64,000 bases of DNA. Source: Phycisphaerae bacterium (GTDB lineage: Bacteria > Planctomycetota > Phycisphaerae > Phycisphaerales > SM1A02). A program made the translations under genes and the position numbers. The stretch lies in NCBI GenBank assembly GCA_016795035.1, contig JAEUIT010000003.1, forward strand, positions 1 through 64,000, given 5' to 3'. The notes below the pieces were generated by a model. It had not been told where the DNA came from, searched no databases, and saw only the letters and a list, made by a program, of their open reading frames with translations. Positions 44,303 to 52,678 of this stretch are shown piece by piece (positions within the stretch are counted from its first letter, which is position 1; the number at the start of each line of letters is the position of its first letter).

Positions 44303-44683
44303 CTACGCTCGGGCGCGCCCTCGAAATGTCGCGGCTACGTCGGCCTTGGTTGCGGCACCCGACGCGACCGCGACCACAAGCTCGACGAGTTCGTCGTCGA
44401 GCACGTCGATCTCGATGCCGTTGAGGTCAAGGAACGTCAGCGCCGCAGCGGTCCCGGCGCGCTTGTTGCCATCGACGAACGGGTGATTCTGCACGAGGTG
44501 ATAGAGATACGCGGCCGCGGCGGCGAAGGCGTCGGCGTGCAACAAGACGCCGTCGAACGACGCGAGAGGCATTGCGACCGCCGCGTCCAGCAGTCCGGCG
44601 TCGCGAATGCCGTCGTCGCCGCCGTACCGCGCGATCTGATCCGCATGGATCGCAAGGACGTCGTGGACCGTCAGGTACTCCAT
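44303..44683 (-). CDS. doc: Doc/Fic-family toxin (death on curing)
   Basis: A 126-aa single-domain Fic-fold protein. The active-site loop HPFVDGNKRAG (about residues 67-77) fits the Doc consensus H-x-F-x-(D/N)-x-N-K-R; Doc of phage P1 phosphorylates EF-Tu, which stalls translation. It begins YLTVHDVLAIHADQIARYGG as typical Doc proteins do. The antitoxin gene ends six bases upstream, giving the usual antitoxin-first order. ATG at 44683. Confidence 0.92.
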   Translation of the reverse strand: MEYLTVHDVLAIHADQIARYGGDDGIRDAGLLDAAVAMPLASFDGVLLHADAFAAAAAYLYHLVQNHPFVDGNKRAGTAAALTFLDLNGIEIDVLDDELVELVVAVASGAATKADVAATFRGRARA

Positions 44684-44689
44684 CTCGAG

Positions 44690-44917
44690 CTACTCCGCGA
44701 GCTTCTTCAGCGCCTTGCCGTGCCGCGCATTCACCTTCTCAAGCGACTTCGCCACACGAGCGCTTCGCCCGGGCGCGCTGACGGGCCGAATGATCAGCAC
44801 CGTGCCGTCGGTCGTGACTTCAAGCGGCGACTCGGGCCGGATCTTCAGGAGATCGAGGATCGGCTTGTCGATCACGAGGGCGTAGCTGTTGCCGTGTTTG
44901 GTGAGGGTCTTGACCAT
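44690..44917 (-). CDS. AbrB/MazE-type antitoxin
   Basis: A 75-aa protein with a swapped-hairpin AbrB fold: VKTLTKHGNSYALVIDKPILDLL is the SpoVT/AbrB signature, followed by PLEVTTDGTVLIIRPV and a basic helical tail that should contact the toxin. It would bind its own promoter and neutralise Doc. ATG at 44917 is preceded by GAGGAGAG at a suitable distance, which favours it over a longer frame. Pairing of an AbrB-type antitoxin with Doc, rather than Phd, is a known arrangement. Confidence 0.88.
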   Translation of the reverse strand: MVKTLTKHGNSYALVIDKPILDLLKIRPESPLEVTTDGTVLIIRPVSAPGRSARVAKSLEKVNARHGKALKKLAE

Positions 44918-44938
44918 GGGGGCTCTCCTCGCGCTGGT

Positions 44939-44954
44939 GGTGACATGGTGACAC
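44939..44954 (-). promoter_or_regulatory. Candidate operator of the toxin-antitoxin pair
   Basis: Two tandem GGTGACAY octamers (GGTGACAT 44939-44946, GGTGACAC 44947-44954) lie 22 bases upstream of the antitoxin start, next to an AT-rich stretch (44955-44978, with TTGAC and TATAGACT on the minus strand) that may hold the promoter. AbrB-type antitoxins usually bind such sites to repress their operon. Confidence 0.45.
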
Positions 44955-45088
44955 ATCGTCAATACAAAGTCTATACGTTGGTTGGGTCTACATGTCGGCT
45001 GGGGCCGCTCAAGAATCGACGCGGCGTCTTCAGACGACCGGAGGCCGGCCGTCCGGGTGCTGGTTCTTCGACCGACGTCGATAACGCG

Positions 45089-45634
45089 TCAGGTTTTGGG
45101 GTCCACGATCCCCGCCAGCACCTCGAGCGCGTCGGGGCCGATCGTGAGGAGGTCGCGGATCGACGGGCGGATGAACTTGTGCTCGATGCCGTGCTCGATG
45201 AGCGCGACGAGCGGGTCGTAATAGCCGTGGTCGTTGACGACGCCGATCGGCTTGCCGTGGTTGTTGAGGTAGCGGGCGACGAGGATCTCGAAGAACTCCT
45301 CGAACGTGCCGAGGCCGCCGGGGAGGACGAGGAAGGCGTCGCCGCGTTCTTCGAGGAGGCGCTTCCGCTCGCGCATCGACGGCACGACGACGAGGTCGTC
45401 GCAGCCGTCCCAGCCTTGCTCGAGGTCGAGGAGTTGCTGCGTGATGATCCCCTCGACGCGCCCGCCCGCATCCTTCGCGGCGCGGGCCGCCTCGCCCATC
45501 AGGCCGATCGAGCCGCCGCCGTAGACGAGCGTGAGACGCCGCCGCGCGAGTTCGGCGCCGACGCGCCGAGCGGCCAGGGCGAAGTGCGGCTCGAGCGCGG
45601 TCGAGGCGGAGCAGTAGAGGGTGATGGAATGCAT
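45089..45634 (-). CDS. LOG family protein (cytokinin riboside 5'-monophosphate phosphoribohydrolase type)
   Basis: A 181-aa Rossmann-fold nucleotide hydrolase. LTLVYGGGSIGLMGEAARAA and PGGLGTFEEFFEILV (the PGGxGTxxE motif) define the LOG family, whose members release adenine-type bases from nucleoside 5'-monophosphates. The start (MHSITLYCSASTALEPHF, ATG 45634) is typical. The physiological role in bacteria is mostly unknown. Its upstream region is hairpin element 8, shared with the divergent transferase gene. Confidence 0.9.
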   Translation of the reverse strand: MHSITLYCSASTALEPHFALAARRVGAELARRRLTLVYGGGSIGLMGEAARAAKDAGGRVEGIITQQLLDLEQGWDGCDDLVVVPSMRERKRLLEERGDAFLVLPGGLGTFEEFFEILVARYLNNHGKPIGVVNDHGYYDPLVALIEHGIEHKFIRPSIRDLLTIGPDALEVLAGIVDPKT

Positions 45635-45638
45635 GCAG

Positions 45639-45737
45639 AAGGAGTCAGGATTCAGGAGTGAGGAGTCAGGGTACAGGCAGGCGCAGCAACGCATCGCGCA
45701 TCGGCCACTGACTCCTGACTCCTGGCTCCTGACTCCC
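45639..45737. repeat. Heptamer-arm hairpin element 8 (GGAGTCA type)
   Basis: Left arm AAGGAGTCAGGATTCAGGAG and two further units (45639-45671); right arm CCACTGACTCCTGACTCC and two units (45705-45737). This is the only element lying between divergent genes, so it occupies the promoter region of both and cannot be a terminator for either. Confidence 0.8.
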
Positions 45738-45767
45738 AATAGCTTCTCTTCCGCTACCTTCCCACCC

Positions 45768-46928
45768 GTGATCCCGTACGTCCTCGCGTGCCTCGCGATC
45801 GGATTCGCCGTGTCGTGTCCCCTCACCGGACTTTTGGTCCGGCTCGGTCATCGCGTCGGCGCGCTCGATTCGGCTGGTTCCAAGGGGCACGTGAAGGTCC
45901 TGCGCAAGGTGCCGAACATCGGCGGCGTCGCCATCGTGTGGGGATTTCTCGCGCCGCTCGTCGCGGCGCTTCTCGCGCTGTCCCTCATGCCCGACACGAT
46001 CCTCGGCCTCGCGCCGAGCGCGAAGCCATTCGCCGAGCGACTGCACTCGTCGTTGCCGACCTTCTGGGCGATCGCCGGCGGCGCGTTTGTCCTGCACATC
46101 CTCGGACTCGTCGACGACCGCCGCGCGCTCGGGCCGTTCGTCAAGCTCGGCGCGCAGTTCGGCGTTGCAGCCGTGGTGACGATCGTCTTCGACGTGCAGC
46201 TTCTCTCGGCCCTCTCGAAATGGTTCCCCGGCGGCGAAGTCGTGAGCGTCGTGATCACGGTCCTCTGGATCGTCCTGATCACGAACGCGATGAACTTCAT
46301 CGACAACATGGACGGCCTGTCGGGCGGACTCGGCATGATCGCGGCGCTCGTCCTCATGACCGCGACGATCGTGAACGAGCAGTGGTTCGTCTCCGCGGCG
46401 TTCGCGCTCCTCGCGGGCTCGCTCCTCGGCTTCCTCGTCTTCAACCGCCCGCCCGCGAAGATCTTCATGGGCGACGGCGGCTCGCTGCCGCTCGGGTTTC
46501 TCCTCGCGACGCTCGTCGCGCGGACCACGTTTGTCGACACCTCGGACCCCGACTTCGCGCTCGGCACCGCGTGGTACGGCGTGTTCCTTCCGGTCGCGGC
46601 GCTCGCGATCCCGCTCTACGACATCATCGCCGTCAGCGCGGTGCGGCTCGCGAAGGGGAAGAGCCCCTTCGTCGGCGGCGACGAGCACTTCTCGCACCGC
46701 CTCGTGCATCTCGGCCTCTCGCGGCCGCAGGCCGTCGGCATTCTCTGGATGCTCGGCGCGATGACCGGCATCTCCGGCATCGTGCTCGGCCGCCTTCCGC
46801 CGTGGCAGGCGATCTTGGTCGGCATGCAGCTTGTCTTGGCGCTCGTGATCGTCGCGACGCTCGAGCGCGCGGTGCACACGGCACGGAAGCCCGAAAGGAC
46901 GGAGGGCCGATCCGATGGCACGCGCTGA
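45768..46928 (+). CDS. Undecaprenyl-phosphate sugar-1-phosphate transferase (WecA/MraY superfamily)
   Basis: A 386-aa polytopic enzyme that starts lipid-linked polysaccharide synthesis by moving a sugar 1-phosphate from a UDP-sugar to polyprenyl phosphate. The motifs VDDRRALGPFVKLGAQ, NAMNFIDNMDGLSGG (catalytic Asp cluster) and AKIFMGDGGSLPLGF are visible, with about 11 membrane segments. The sequence is of the WecA/TagO branch rather than MraY. GTG at 45768. The next gene overlaps its end by 14 bases and is an O-antigen-ligase-like protein, supporting a role in surface polysaccharide assembly. Confidence 0.88.
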   Translation: MIPYVLACLAIGFAVSCPLTGLLVRLGHRVGALDSAGSKGHVKVLRKVPNIGGVAIVWGFLAPLVAALLALSLMPDTILGLAPSAKPFAERLHSSLPTFWAIAGGAFVLHILGLVDDRRALGPFVKLGAQFGVAAVVTIVFDVQLLSALSKWFPGGEVVSVVITVLWIVLITNAMNFIDNMDGLSGGLGMIAALVLMTATIVNEQWFVSAAFALLAGSLLGFLVFNRPPAKIFMGDGGSLPLGFLLATLVARTTFVDTSDPDFALGTAWYGVFLPVAALAIPLYDIIAVSAVRLAKGKSPFVGGDEHFSHRLVHLGLSRPQAVGILWMLGAMTGISGIVLGRLPPWQAILVGMQLVLALVIVATLERAVHTARKPERTEGRSDGTR

Positions 46929-49332
46929 ACCGATCGACGAGACGGCTGCAACGACGAGTCCCGCGGCGCGCTGGTCCGCGATCGCCATCGCCGTCATCGC
47001 CGTCGCCCGCATGGTGGTCGCGATCCAGCCGCAGGTCCGCTTCGACACCGACCCCGCGATCAACCCCGACCCCTTCGTTGGCCTCGGCCCGGCGGCGAGC
47101 CTCGTCCTCGACGTCATGCTCCTCGTTGCGGCCGCGACCGGCCTCGCGGCCTGCGCCCGCGGCCGCGGCGTGCGCGGATGGCTCGTCGCCTGCGCGATCG
47201 TGCCCGCGATCCCCGTCCTCTTCCACGGCACCGTCGACGCGGTCGCGCTCTTCAGGGGGGCGACGTGGCTCGCCGGCGCCGTCGCGTGCGTCGCGGTCGC
47301 ACATCTCTCGCGCGACTCCTCGCTTCGCCGCCTCTTCCTCGCGGCGATGATCGCCGCGGTCGTCCCGCTCCTCGTGCGCGGCGCGGAACAGGCGACGTTC
47401 GAACATCAGGACACCGTCGCGGCGTTTCGCGCGCGGCAGACGGAGTTCTTCGCCGAGCGCGGCTGGGCGCCCGACGGCCCGGCGGCGAAGGGATTCATAC
47501 GCCGCCTCGAACAGCTCGAGGCGGTCGGTTGGTTCGGCCTCGCGAACCTCTTCTCGTGCGTGATGGCGTTCGGCACGTTGGCGCTCGGCGGACTCGCGGT
47601 CGCGTCGTTCCGCCGGGTGGAGCAGAAGGGATTGCCCGCGCTTCTTGCGCTCGGCGCGATCGCGTGCGCCGGCTTCCTGATCCTGAACGGGTCGAAAGGC
47701 GCGATCGGCGCCACGGCGCTCGGTGCGGGCGTCGGTCTCGTGGCGTGGCGCTGGCCGTCGCGCGCCGGCCTCGTCGCGTGCGCGGCGCTCCTCGTTGCAG
47801 CCTGCGCGCCGGCGCTGCGCGGTCTCTTGCCCGAGGACTTTGCCGGCGAGAAGAGCCTCCTCTTCCGCTCGCAGTACCTCGCCGGCGCGCTCGCGATGCT
47901 GCCGCAGTCGCTGCCCTTCGGCATCGGCCCGAACTCGTTCCAGGCCGCGTACATGCTGGTGAAGCCGGCGCGCAGCCCGGAGGATGTCGTGAGCGCGCAC
48001 GCGATGGCGATCGACTGGCTCGTGATGCTCGGGCCGCTCGCGCTCGCGTGGGTGGCGCTTGTCGTGCGCGGCGTGGCGGGCCGCGCGCCCACGGCTGACC
48101 TGTCGGACGACGACGCCAACGAACCGTCGATCGCGCCGGTCGCAGTGATTCTCGCGGCGGCGGTCTTCGCGCTCCAGGGCTACGCCGAGCATGCGGCGAT
48201 GGACACCTGGTGGCTCATCGCCCGCACGGTGTCGGCGATGGGATTCGGATTGGCATTCGTCCTCGTGTATGGCACGCTCGGCGTGCTCGGCCCGCGCGGC
48301 GCGTACGTCGCGGTCCTGGCCGCGGTCGTGGCCGTCGTCGCGCATGCGCAGCTCGAGATGGTGCTCTTCCAACCGGGCACGGTGATCTGGGCGTTCGTCG
48401 CGCTCGGCGCGGTGATGGGATTCACGCTCGACGCCGGGGTCGCCGGAGCGCCTGCAACGTCGAGTCGTCGCGCCGCGTGGATCGGAAGCGCGCTTGCGCT
48501 CCTCGCCGCCGGCGCGGTGACGATGATCGGCGTCATTCCCCAACTCCGGCAGGACGCCCTGTTCGACGAGGCGGCCGCGGTCGTCGCGCCGATCGCCGAG
48601 ATCCGCGGCTCGTGGCCGACGGCCGCCAAGGAACTCGCGGCGAATCAGCCGGGCATCGGTACGCAGCAACTCGTGGCGACAGTGACCGACGCCGGCGGCG
48701 TGGAGATGGCCGCGCAGCTCAAGGCCGCGATCGCGTCCGGAAGCGATGCGCCGACGCGCGTCGCGGCGGTGGTGCGCGTCCTACGGCGATTCGACGCCGA
48801 CCGTCGCGCGAAGGCCGCAGACCTTCTGCAGGCCGCCGACGCCGCGTATCCCCAGAATTCGACGGCGCTCGAGGCCGCGATCAAGCAGCTTGCGGCGGCG
48901 GGGCGTCGCACGGTCGGACCGCGCCGCACCGAGGTCGTCGAGCCGATGCTGCACCGCGTCGCGATCGATCTCGCGGCGCGCGGCGCGGAGCGCACGCGGA
49001 TGCCGCTCGCCGGCGCACGCTTCCACGCGATGCTGGCGGATCTCCTCCTCGAACTCGCCCGCGGCGAACCGAACGACGACACCACGCGGCTCGCGATCGC
49101 CGCGGTCGAGGCCGCGATCGAGCGACAGCCGCGCGTGCCGCGGCTCTACGTCGATCTCGGCGACCTGCACCAACTCCGCGGCGACCGCGCGAAGGCGATC
49201 GAGGCGTATCAACGGGCCCTCGCGATCGATGCCGACCTCGCGCTCGACCCGCTCGTCCAATTCGGTGAAGCGCAGCGCCGCGAGCTCGAATCGCGCATCA
49301 GCGCCGGTAGCGCATCAGCGCCGTCGAGCTAA
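46915..49332 (+). CDS. O-antigen ligase-like membrane protein with C-terminal TPR
   Basis: An 805-aa protein with about 12 membrane segments in the first 540 residues and a large hydrophilic C-terminus. NGSKGAIGATALGAGVGLVAWRW and PFGIGPNSFQAAYM are typical of the Wzy/WaaL superfamily (Wzy_C), which polymerises or ligates lipid-linked glycans. The end has a TPR unit (VDLGDLHQLRGDRAKAIEAYQRALAID), as often seen in planctomycete and deltaproteobacterial members. It starts inside the preceding transferase gene. ATG at 46915. Glycan and acceptor unknown; glycosylation of proteins is possible. Confidence 0.75.
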   Translation: MARAEPIDETAATTSPAARWSAIAIAVIAVARMVVAIQPQVRFDTDPAINPDPFVGLGPAASLVLDVMLLVAAATGLAACARGRGVRGWLVACAIVPAIPVLFHGTVDAVALFRGATWLAGAVACVAVAHLSRDSSLRRLFLAAMIAAVVPLLVRGAEQATFEHQDTVAAFRARQTEFFAERGWAPDGPAAKGFIRRLEQLEAVGWFGLANLFSCVMAFGTLALGGLAVASFRRVEQKGLPALLALGAIACAGFLILNGSKGAIGATALGAGVGLVAWRWPSRAGLVACAALLVAACAPALRGLLPEDFAGEKSLLFRSQYLAGALAMLPQSLPFGIGPNSFQAAYMLVKPARSPEDVVSAHAMAIDWLVMLGPLALAWVALVVRGVAGRAPTADLSDDDANEPSIAPVAVILAAAVFALQGYAEHAAMDTWWLIARTVSAMGFGLAFVLVYGTLGVLGPRGAYVAVLAAVVAVVAHAQLEMVLFQPGTVIWAFVALGAVMGFTLDAGVAGAPATSSRRAAWIGSALALLAAGAVTMIGVIPQLRQDALFDEAAAVVAPIAEIRGSWPTAAKELAANQPGIGTQQLVATVTDAGGVEMAAQLKAAIASGSDAPTRVAAVVRVLRRFDADRRAKAADLLQAADAAYPQNSTALEAAIKQLAAAGRRTVGPRRTEVVEPMLHRVAIDLAARGAERTRMPLAGARFHAMLADLLLELARGEPNDDTTRLAIAAVEAAIERQPRVPRLYVDLGDLHQLRGDRAKAIEAYQRALAIDADLALDPLVQFGEAQRRELESRISAGSASAPSS

Positions 49333-49360
49333 CCCGCGCGCGCCTCTCCATTCTCCCTCT

Positions 49361-49678
49361 CTATTCTCTTCCTCGCTCCGCTTCCACCACGCCGGTCGCG
49401 CGCCGATACGTCACGCCGCGCTCCGGCGGGAACTTCGCCATGCCTTCGGCGCGGAGCCGCGGCGCGAACTCGCGCTCGTAGCGGGCGAACGCGTCGCGCG
49501 ATGCAAAGCGATAGCGCGCTTCGGCGGCAATCGCCTCGCCGTCCAAGCGAACGACCTCGGCGGTGAGGGCACCGCCCGCCATCACGTCGGCGAGGTGCCC
49601 GCCGCGCAGCCACGCGATCCACTCGTCGAGCACCGCGGCATCGCGGAAGGTCGCGTGCACGACGTACGAAAGCTCCAT
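49361..49678 (-). CDS. DUF4286 family protein
   Basis: A 105-aa protein with the ferredoxin-like pattern of DUF4286: ELSYVVHATFRDAAVLDEWIAWLRGGHLADVMAGG, then YRFASRDAFARYEREFAPRLRAEG and a last strand VTYRRATGVVE. Function unknown; the fold is similar to antibiotic monooxygenase-like dimers. ATG at 49678 lies one base from the dsbD stop, so it is the third gene of the DsbD operon. Confidence 0.78.
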   Translation of the reverse strand: MELSYVVHATFRDAAVLDEWIAWLRGGHLADVMAGGALTAEVVRLDGEAIAAEARYRFASRDAFARYEREFAPRLRAEGMAKFPPERGVTYRRATGVVEAERGRE

Positions 49679-49679
49679 G

Positions 49680-51701
49680 TCACTCTCCGACCGCGCCGGC
49701 CGCGGGGGTCGCGCCGCGCGAGCGTGCGGCATCAATCGCCTTGAGCACGTCGTTCGGCGTGTAGGCCTCGCTCTTGAAGATCGTCTCGCCGTCGGGAGCG
49801 ACCACGACGAGGAGCGGAATGGTCACGCTGCCGAAGCTATTGAGAAGGTCGTTGCCTGCCACGTTGTTGCCGGTGATGTCGACCTTGATCGGCGACACGC
49901 CCTTGCCGTTCAAGATCGACGCCACGCTCGGCACGTTGAGCACGGTCGACTCGAGCGTCTTGCACGTGAGGCACCACTCCGCGGTGAAGTCGATGACGAC
50001 GACGTCGCCCTTCGACTTCGCGCTCGCGAGGCGATCCGGCGTGTAGTAGGTCCACGCGATCGGCCCCTTCGCGGTTTGCGTGAAGCCGATGAGGAGTCCC
50101 GCCGCCATGATGAAGGCGCCGAGGCCGCCGAAGACGACGCGACGACCGAAGGACGGCGTGATGGCGATCGTGCGGACGAGGAGCCAGATGCCCGCGAAGA
50201 AGGAGATGCCGCCGACGACCCACCAATAGAGTTTCGACGGCGGGTCCGGGGGATTCACCATGAGGCCGCTGACGCCGGCGCCGATGAAGAACGCGGCGGC
50301 GGCGAGGAGAAGAAGCGCCATCAGCTGCTTGATGAGGTCGCTCGCCGGGCCGGACTTCGGCATCTTCGCGGTGAGCTGCGGGAACGCGGCGAGGATCGCG
50401 TAGGGGATCGCCATGCCGAAGCCGACGGCCGCGAAGACGGCGAGCACGGTCGGCACGCTCTGCGTCGTCGCCCACGCCATCGCCGCGCCCATCAAGGGAG
50501 CGGTGCAGGGGGTCGAGAGAATCGCGGTCATCATGCCGAAGCCGAAGGCGCCGGGCGCCGATTCCTGCTTCGGGTTGATCATGAAGACCCACTGCGGGAG
50601 CTGCAACGAGAAGAGCCCGAGGAGTCCGATCGACATCGCGGCGATGAAGACGCCGACGCCGATCGTGAAGAGCGGACACTGGAAGAGTTGGTTCGCGCTC
50701 GTGAAGCCTTTGATGCTCGAGACCGCGACACCAAGCGCCATCCAGAAGGCAACGACGCCGGCCGACATCATGAGGCCGAGGAAGAACGTGCGGGCGCGCG
50801 AGCCGGCCGAGGCCGAGAGTCCCATGATCTTGAGCGGGATCACGGGCAGGACGCAGGGCGTGAGGTTCAGGAGGAAGCCACCGAGCGCTGCAACGACGAG
50901 AAGGAGGATGAGGCCGGCGCCGCTGGCGTCGATCGAGAACTTCCAGCCGAAGACGTTGAATTCGACGATCTGCGGCGGCTTCTCGCCGGCGCGGATCTTC
51001 GCGAAGACGTCGGTCTTGAAGCCGTTGAACACCGGATCGGGTGAATTCGTGAGCGTCGTACCGGCAGGCACGACCTCGAACGTCGCACTGATCGGCACAT
51101 CGGAGGGCGCGAGGCAGGTCGAGCTGTCGCAGACTTGGATCGTGAGCGTGCCGGAAACCGTGCGCGGTCCCGGCGCTGCCTTCGCGTCGATCGTGATCGG
51201 GATGAAGAGCGTCGCGATGCCTTCATAGACCGCGAACTTCTGCTTCTCGGGGCCGTCGAGCGCCGCTTCGACGACGTGCGCCTCGGGCCACTGCGCGAAG
51301 CCTTGGTGCAACGTCACGCCGGCGACCGGCGTCGCCTTGAACTCAGGTCGGATGCCGTCCTCGAACTCGCTCGTCCCTTCGATGCGCGGCTGCCCCTTCG
51401 CTGTCCACATGTGGTAGCCGGGGTCGATGTCCATCACGATCGCGAAGACGAGGTCTTGTCCCGGCGTGACCTTCGTCGAACTGAAGTAGGTCGAGATCGC
51501 GACCGCGCTCGCGGTGTCGGAGATCGCCTTCGGCGGCCTCGCGGCCGGCGCTCCGCCGGGGAGACCCCCCGGGAGACCCGGAAACGGCGGCTTGCCGACG
51601 CTAGGGGACTGCGCCACGGCGGGCGACGCAATCATCGTGGCCGCGCAGGTCAGCGAGGCGACAAGGAGAAGGACGACCGTGCGGAGGCGGGAGAGGCGCA
51701 T
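49680..51701 (-). CDS. dsbD: Thiol:disulfide interchange protein DsbD
   Basis: Carries reducing equivalents from cytoplasmic thioredoxin to the periplasm, 673 aa. Order: signal peptide; Gly/Pro-rich linker; DsbD-alpha domain with the redox pair in CDSSTCLAP (about residue 190); eight-segment membrane domain with LNLTPCVLPVIP and STPCTAPLMG, the two transmembrane cysteines; C-terminal thioredoxin-like domain with AEWCLTCKTLE. All redox cysteines are present. ATG at 51701. A free-standing alpha-like domain is encoded directly upstream, so this system has two. Likely partners are cytochrome c maturation or DsbC-type proteins. Confidence 0.93.
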   Translation of the reverse strand: MRLSRLRTVVLLLVASLTCAATMIASPAVAQSPSVGKPPFPGLPGGLPGGAPAARPPKAISDTASAVAISTYFSSTKVTPGQDLVFAIVMDIDPGYHMWTAKGQPRIEGTSEFEDGIRPEFKATPVAGVTLHQGFAQWPEAHVVEAALDGPEKQKFAVYEGIATLFIPITIDAKAAPGPRTVSGTLTIQVCDSSTCLAPSDVPISATFEVVPAGTTLTNSPDPVFNGFKTDVFAKIRAGEKPPQIVEFNVFGWKFSIDASGAGLILLLVVAALGGFLLNLTPCVLPVIPLKIMGLSASAGSRARTFFLGLMMSAGVVAFWMALGVAVSSIKGFTSANQLFQCPLFTIGVGVFIAAMSIGLLGLFSLQLPQWVFMINPKQESAPGAFGFGMMTAILSTPCTAPLMGAAMAWATTQSVPTVLAVFAAVGFGMAIPYAILAAFPQLTAKMPKSGPASDLIKQLMALLLLAAAAFFIGAGVSGLMVNPPDPPSKLYWWVVGGISFFAGIWLLVRTIAITPSFGRRVVFGGLGAFIMAAGLLIGFTQTAKGPIAWTYYTPDRLASAKSKGDVVVIDFTAEWCLTCKTLESTVLNVPSVASILNGKGVSPIKVDITGNNVAGNDLLNSFGSVTIPLLVVVAPDGETIFKSEAYTPNDVLKAIDAARSRGATPAAGAVGE

Positions 51702-51712
51702 GGCGAGGAGTC

Positions 51713-52471
51713 TCAAAGGACCTTCTTGACCAGTATGAACCCGACGAGGGCCGCCACCAACGCGGCTCCGGCGACGATCATGCTCAAAGTGAGTGCGGAG
51801 ATGCCGCTGCCACCCTCTGATGCCGCGGCGGGCGACGAGACTTCGGCCGAGGCCGCAGGAAGTTTCGACGCATCGACGCCGGTGAAGTACTCGGGGTAGA
51901 GCTTCTCGGTCGGCCACCCGGCCGCGGACGGATCAACCACGACCGAAATTCGATGGGTGGACCGGGTCGGCGCGAGGCAGACCCGGTCGTTGCAGGCTTG
52001 GTAGCCGACATCGATCGAGAGTTCGCTCAGGCCGGTCGTCGCGTTCGCAGGAACGGTCACCGGGAGGTACGCGATCACACGGCCCTCGAAGACGCCGTAC
52101 TCCGCCGGGGCGCCGCCGTAGCTCGCCGTCACCATCACCGGCTTCGGCCATTGGGTCGCCGAGGGCGTGGGAACGAGGCGGCCGTCGGCGGTGGGGGAGG
52201 CCGAGATCGTCGTCGGGATGAAGTCCTCCGACTCGCCCAATTCCTTGGGCACGACCGGGCTATTCGTATTGATGTGCCAGTTCGTCTCGAGGTCGATCAC
52301 GACGGCGACCGGGAAGGTCTGGCCGGGCTTGACCTTGTTGGTGCCGGGGAGGACGGAGACCTGGGCCTTGGGTTCCTCGTCCTGCGGCCGGCCGATGGCC
52401 AAGGAGGGGAGAAGCGCGGCGACGGCGGCGATCGCGAGGCCAATGACGAGGGAGCGGCGGAGGTTCAGCAT
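51713..52471 (-). CDS. Free-standing DsbD-alpha-like (DsbC/D N-terminal) protein with membrane anchor
   Basis: A 252-aa protein made of a signal peptide (LVIGLAIAAVAALLPSLAIG), one DsbD-alpha-like immunoglobulin domain with the cysteine pair in CNDRVCLAP (matching CDSSTCLAP of DsbD) and a C-terminal membrane segment (LSMIVAGAALVAALVGFILVKK). It should present an extra reducible disulfide at the periplasmic membrane face. It precedes dsbD by 11 bases, so the two are co-transcribed; paralogy with the DsbD N-domain suggests duplication and a second client range. ATG at 52471. Confidence 0.82.
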   Translation of the reverse strand: MLNLRRSLVIGLAIAAVAALLPSLAIGRPQDEEPKAQVSVLPGTNKVKPGQTFPVAVVIDLETNWHINTNSPVVPKELGESEDFIPTTISASPTADGRLVPTPSATQWPKPVMVTASYGGAPAEYGVFEGRVIAYLPVTVPANATTGLSELSIDVGYQACNDRVCLAPTRSTHRISVVVDPSAAGWPTEKLYPEYFTGVDASKLPAASAEVSSPAAASEGGSGISALTLSMIVAGAALVAALVGFILVKKVL

Positions 52472-52678
52472 CGGTCCTTCCGAGAGAGGTGAGACGACTC
52501 GTCAGGGTAACGGGTTCTCCGTTTCGGACGACCACGCGAACCCTTGGGCCCGACCGGGAGTTCGCCGCAACGCGGAGTCGGAGGACTTCAAGGCGGAGCG
52601 GAGCCCCTTCCGATAGTCCTTCGGGATACTCGACTGGCGCCCGCCGCGTGCGGCCGGGCCCCGCGCAGGAGGCGCACC

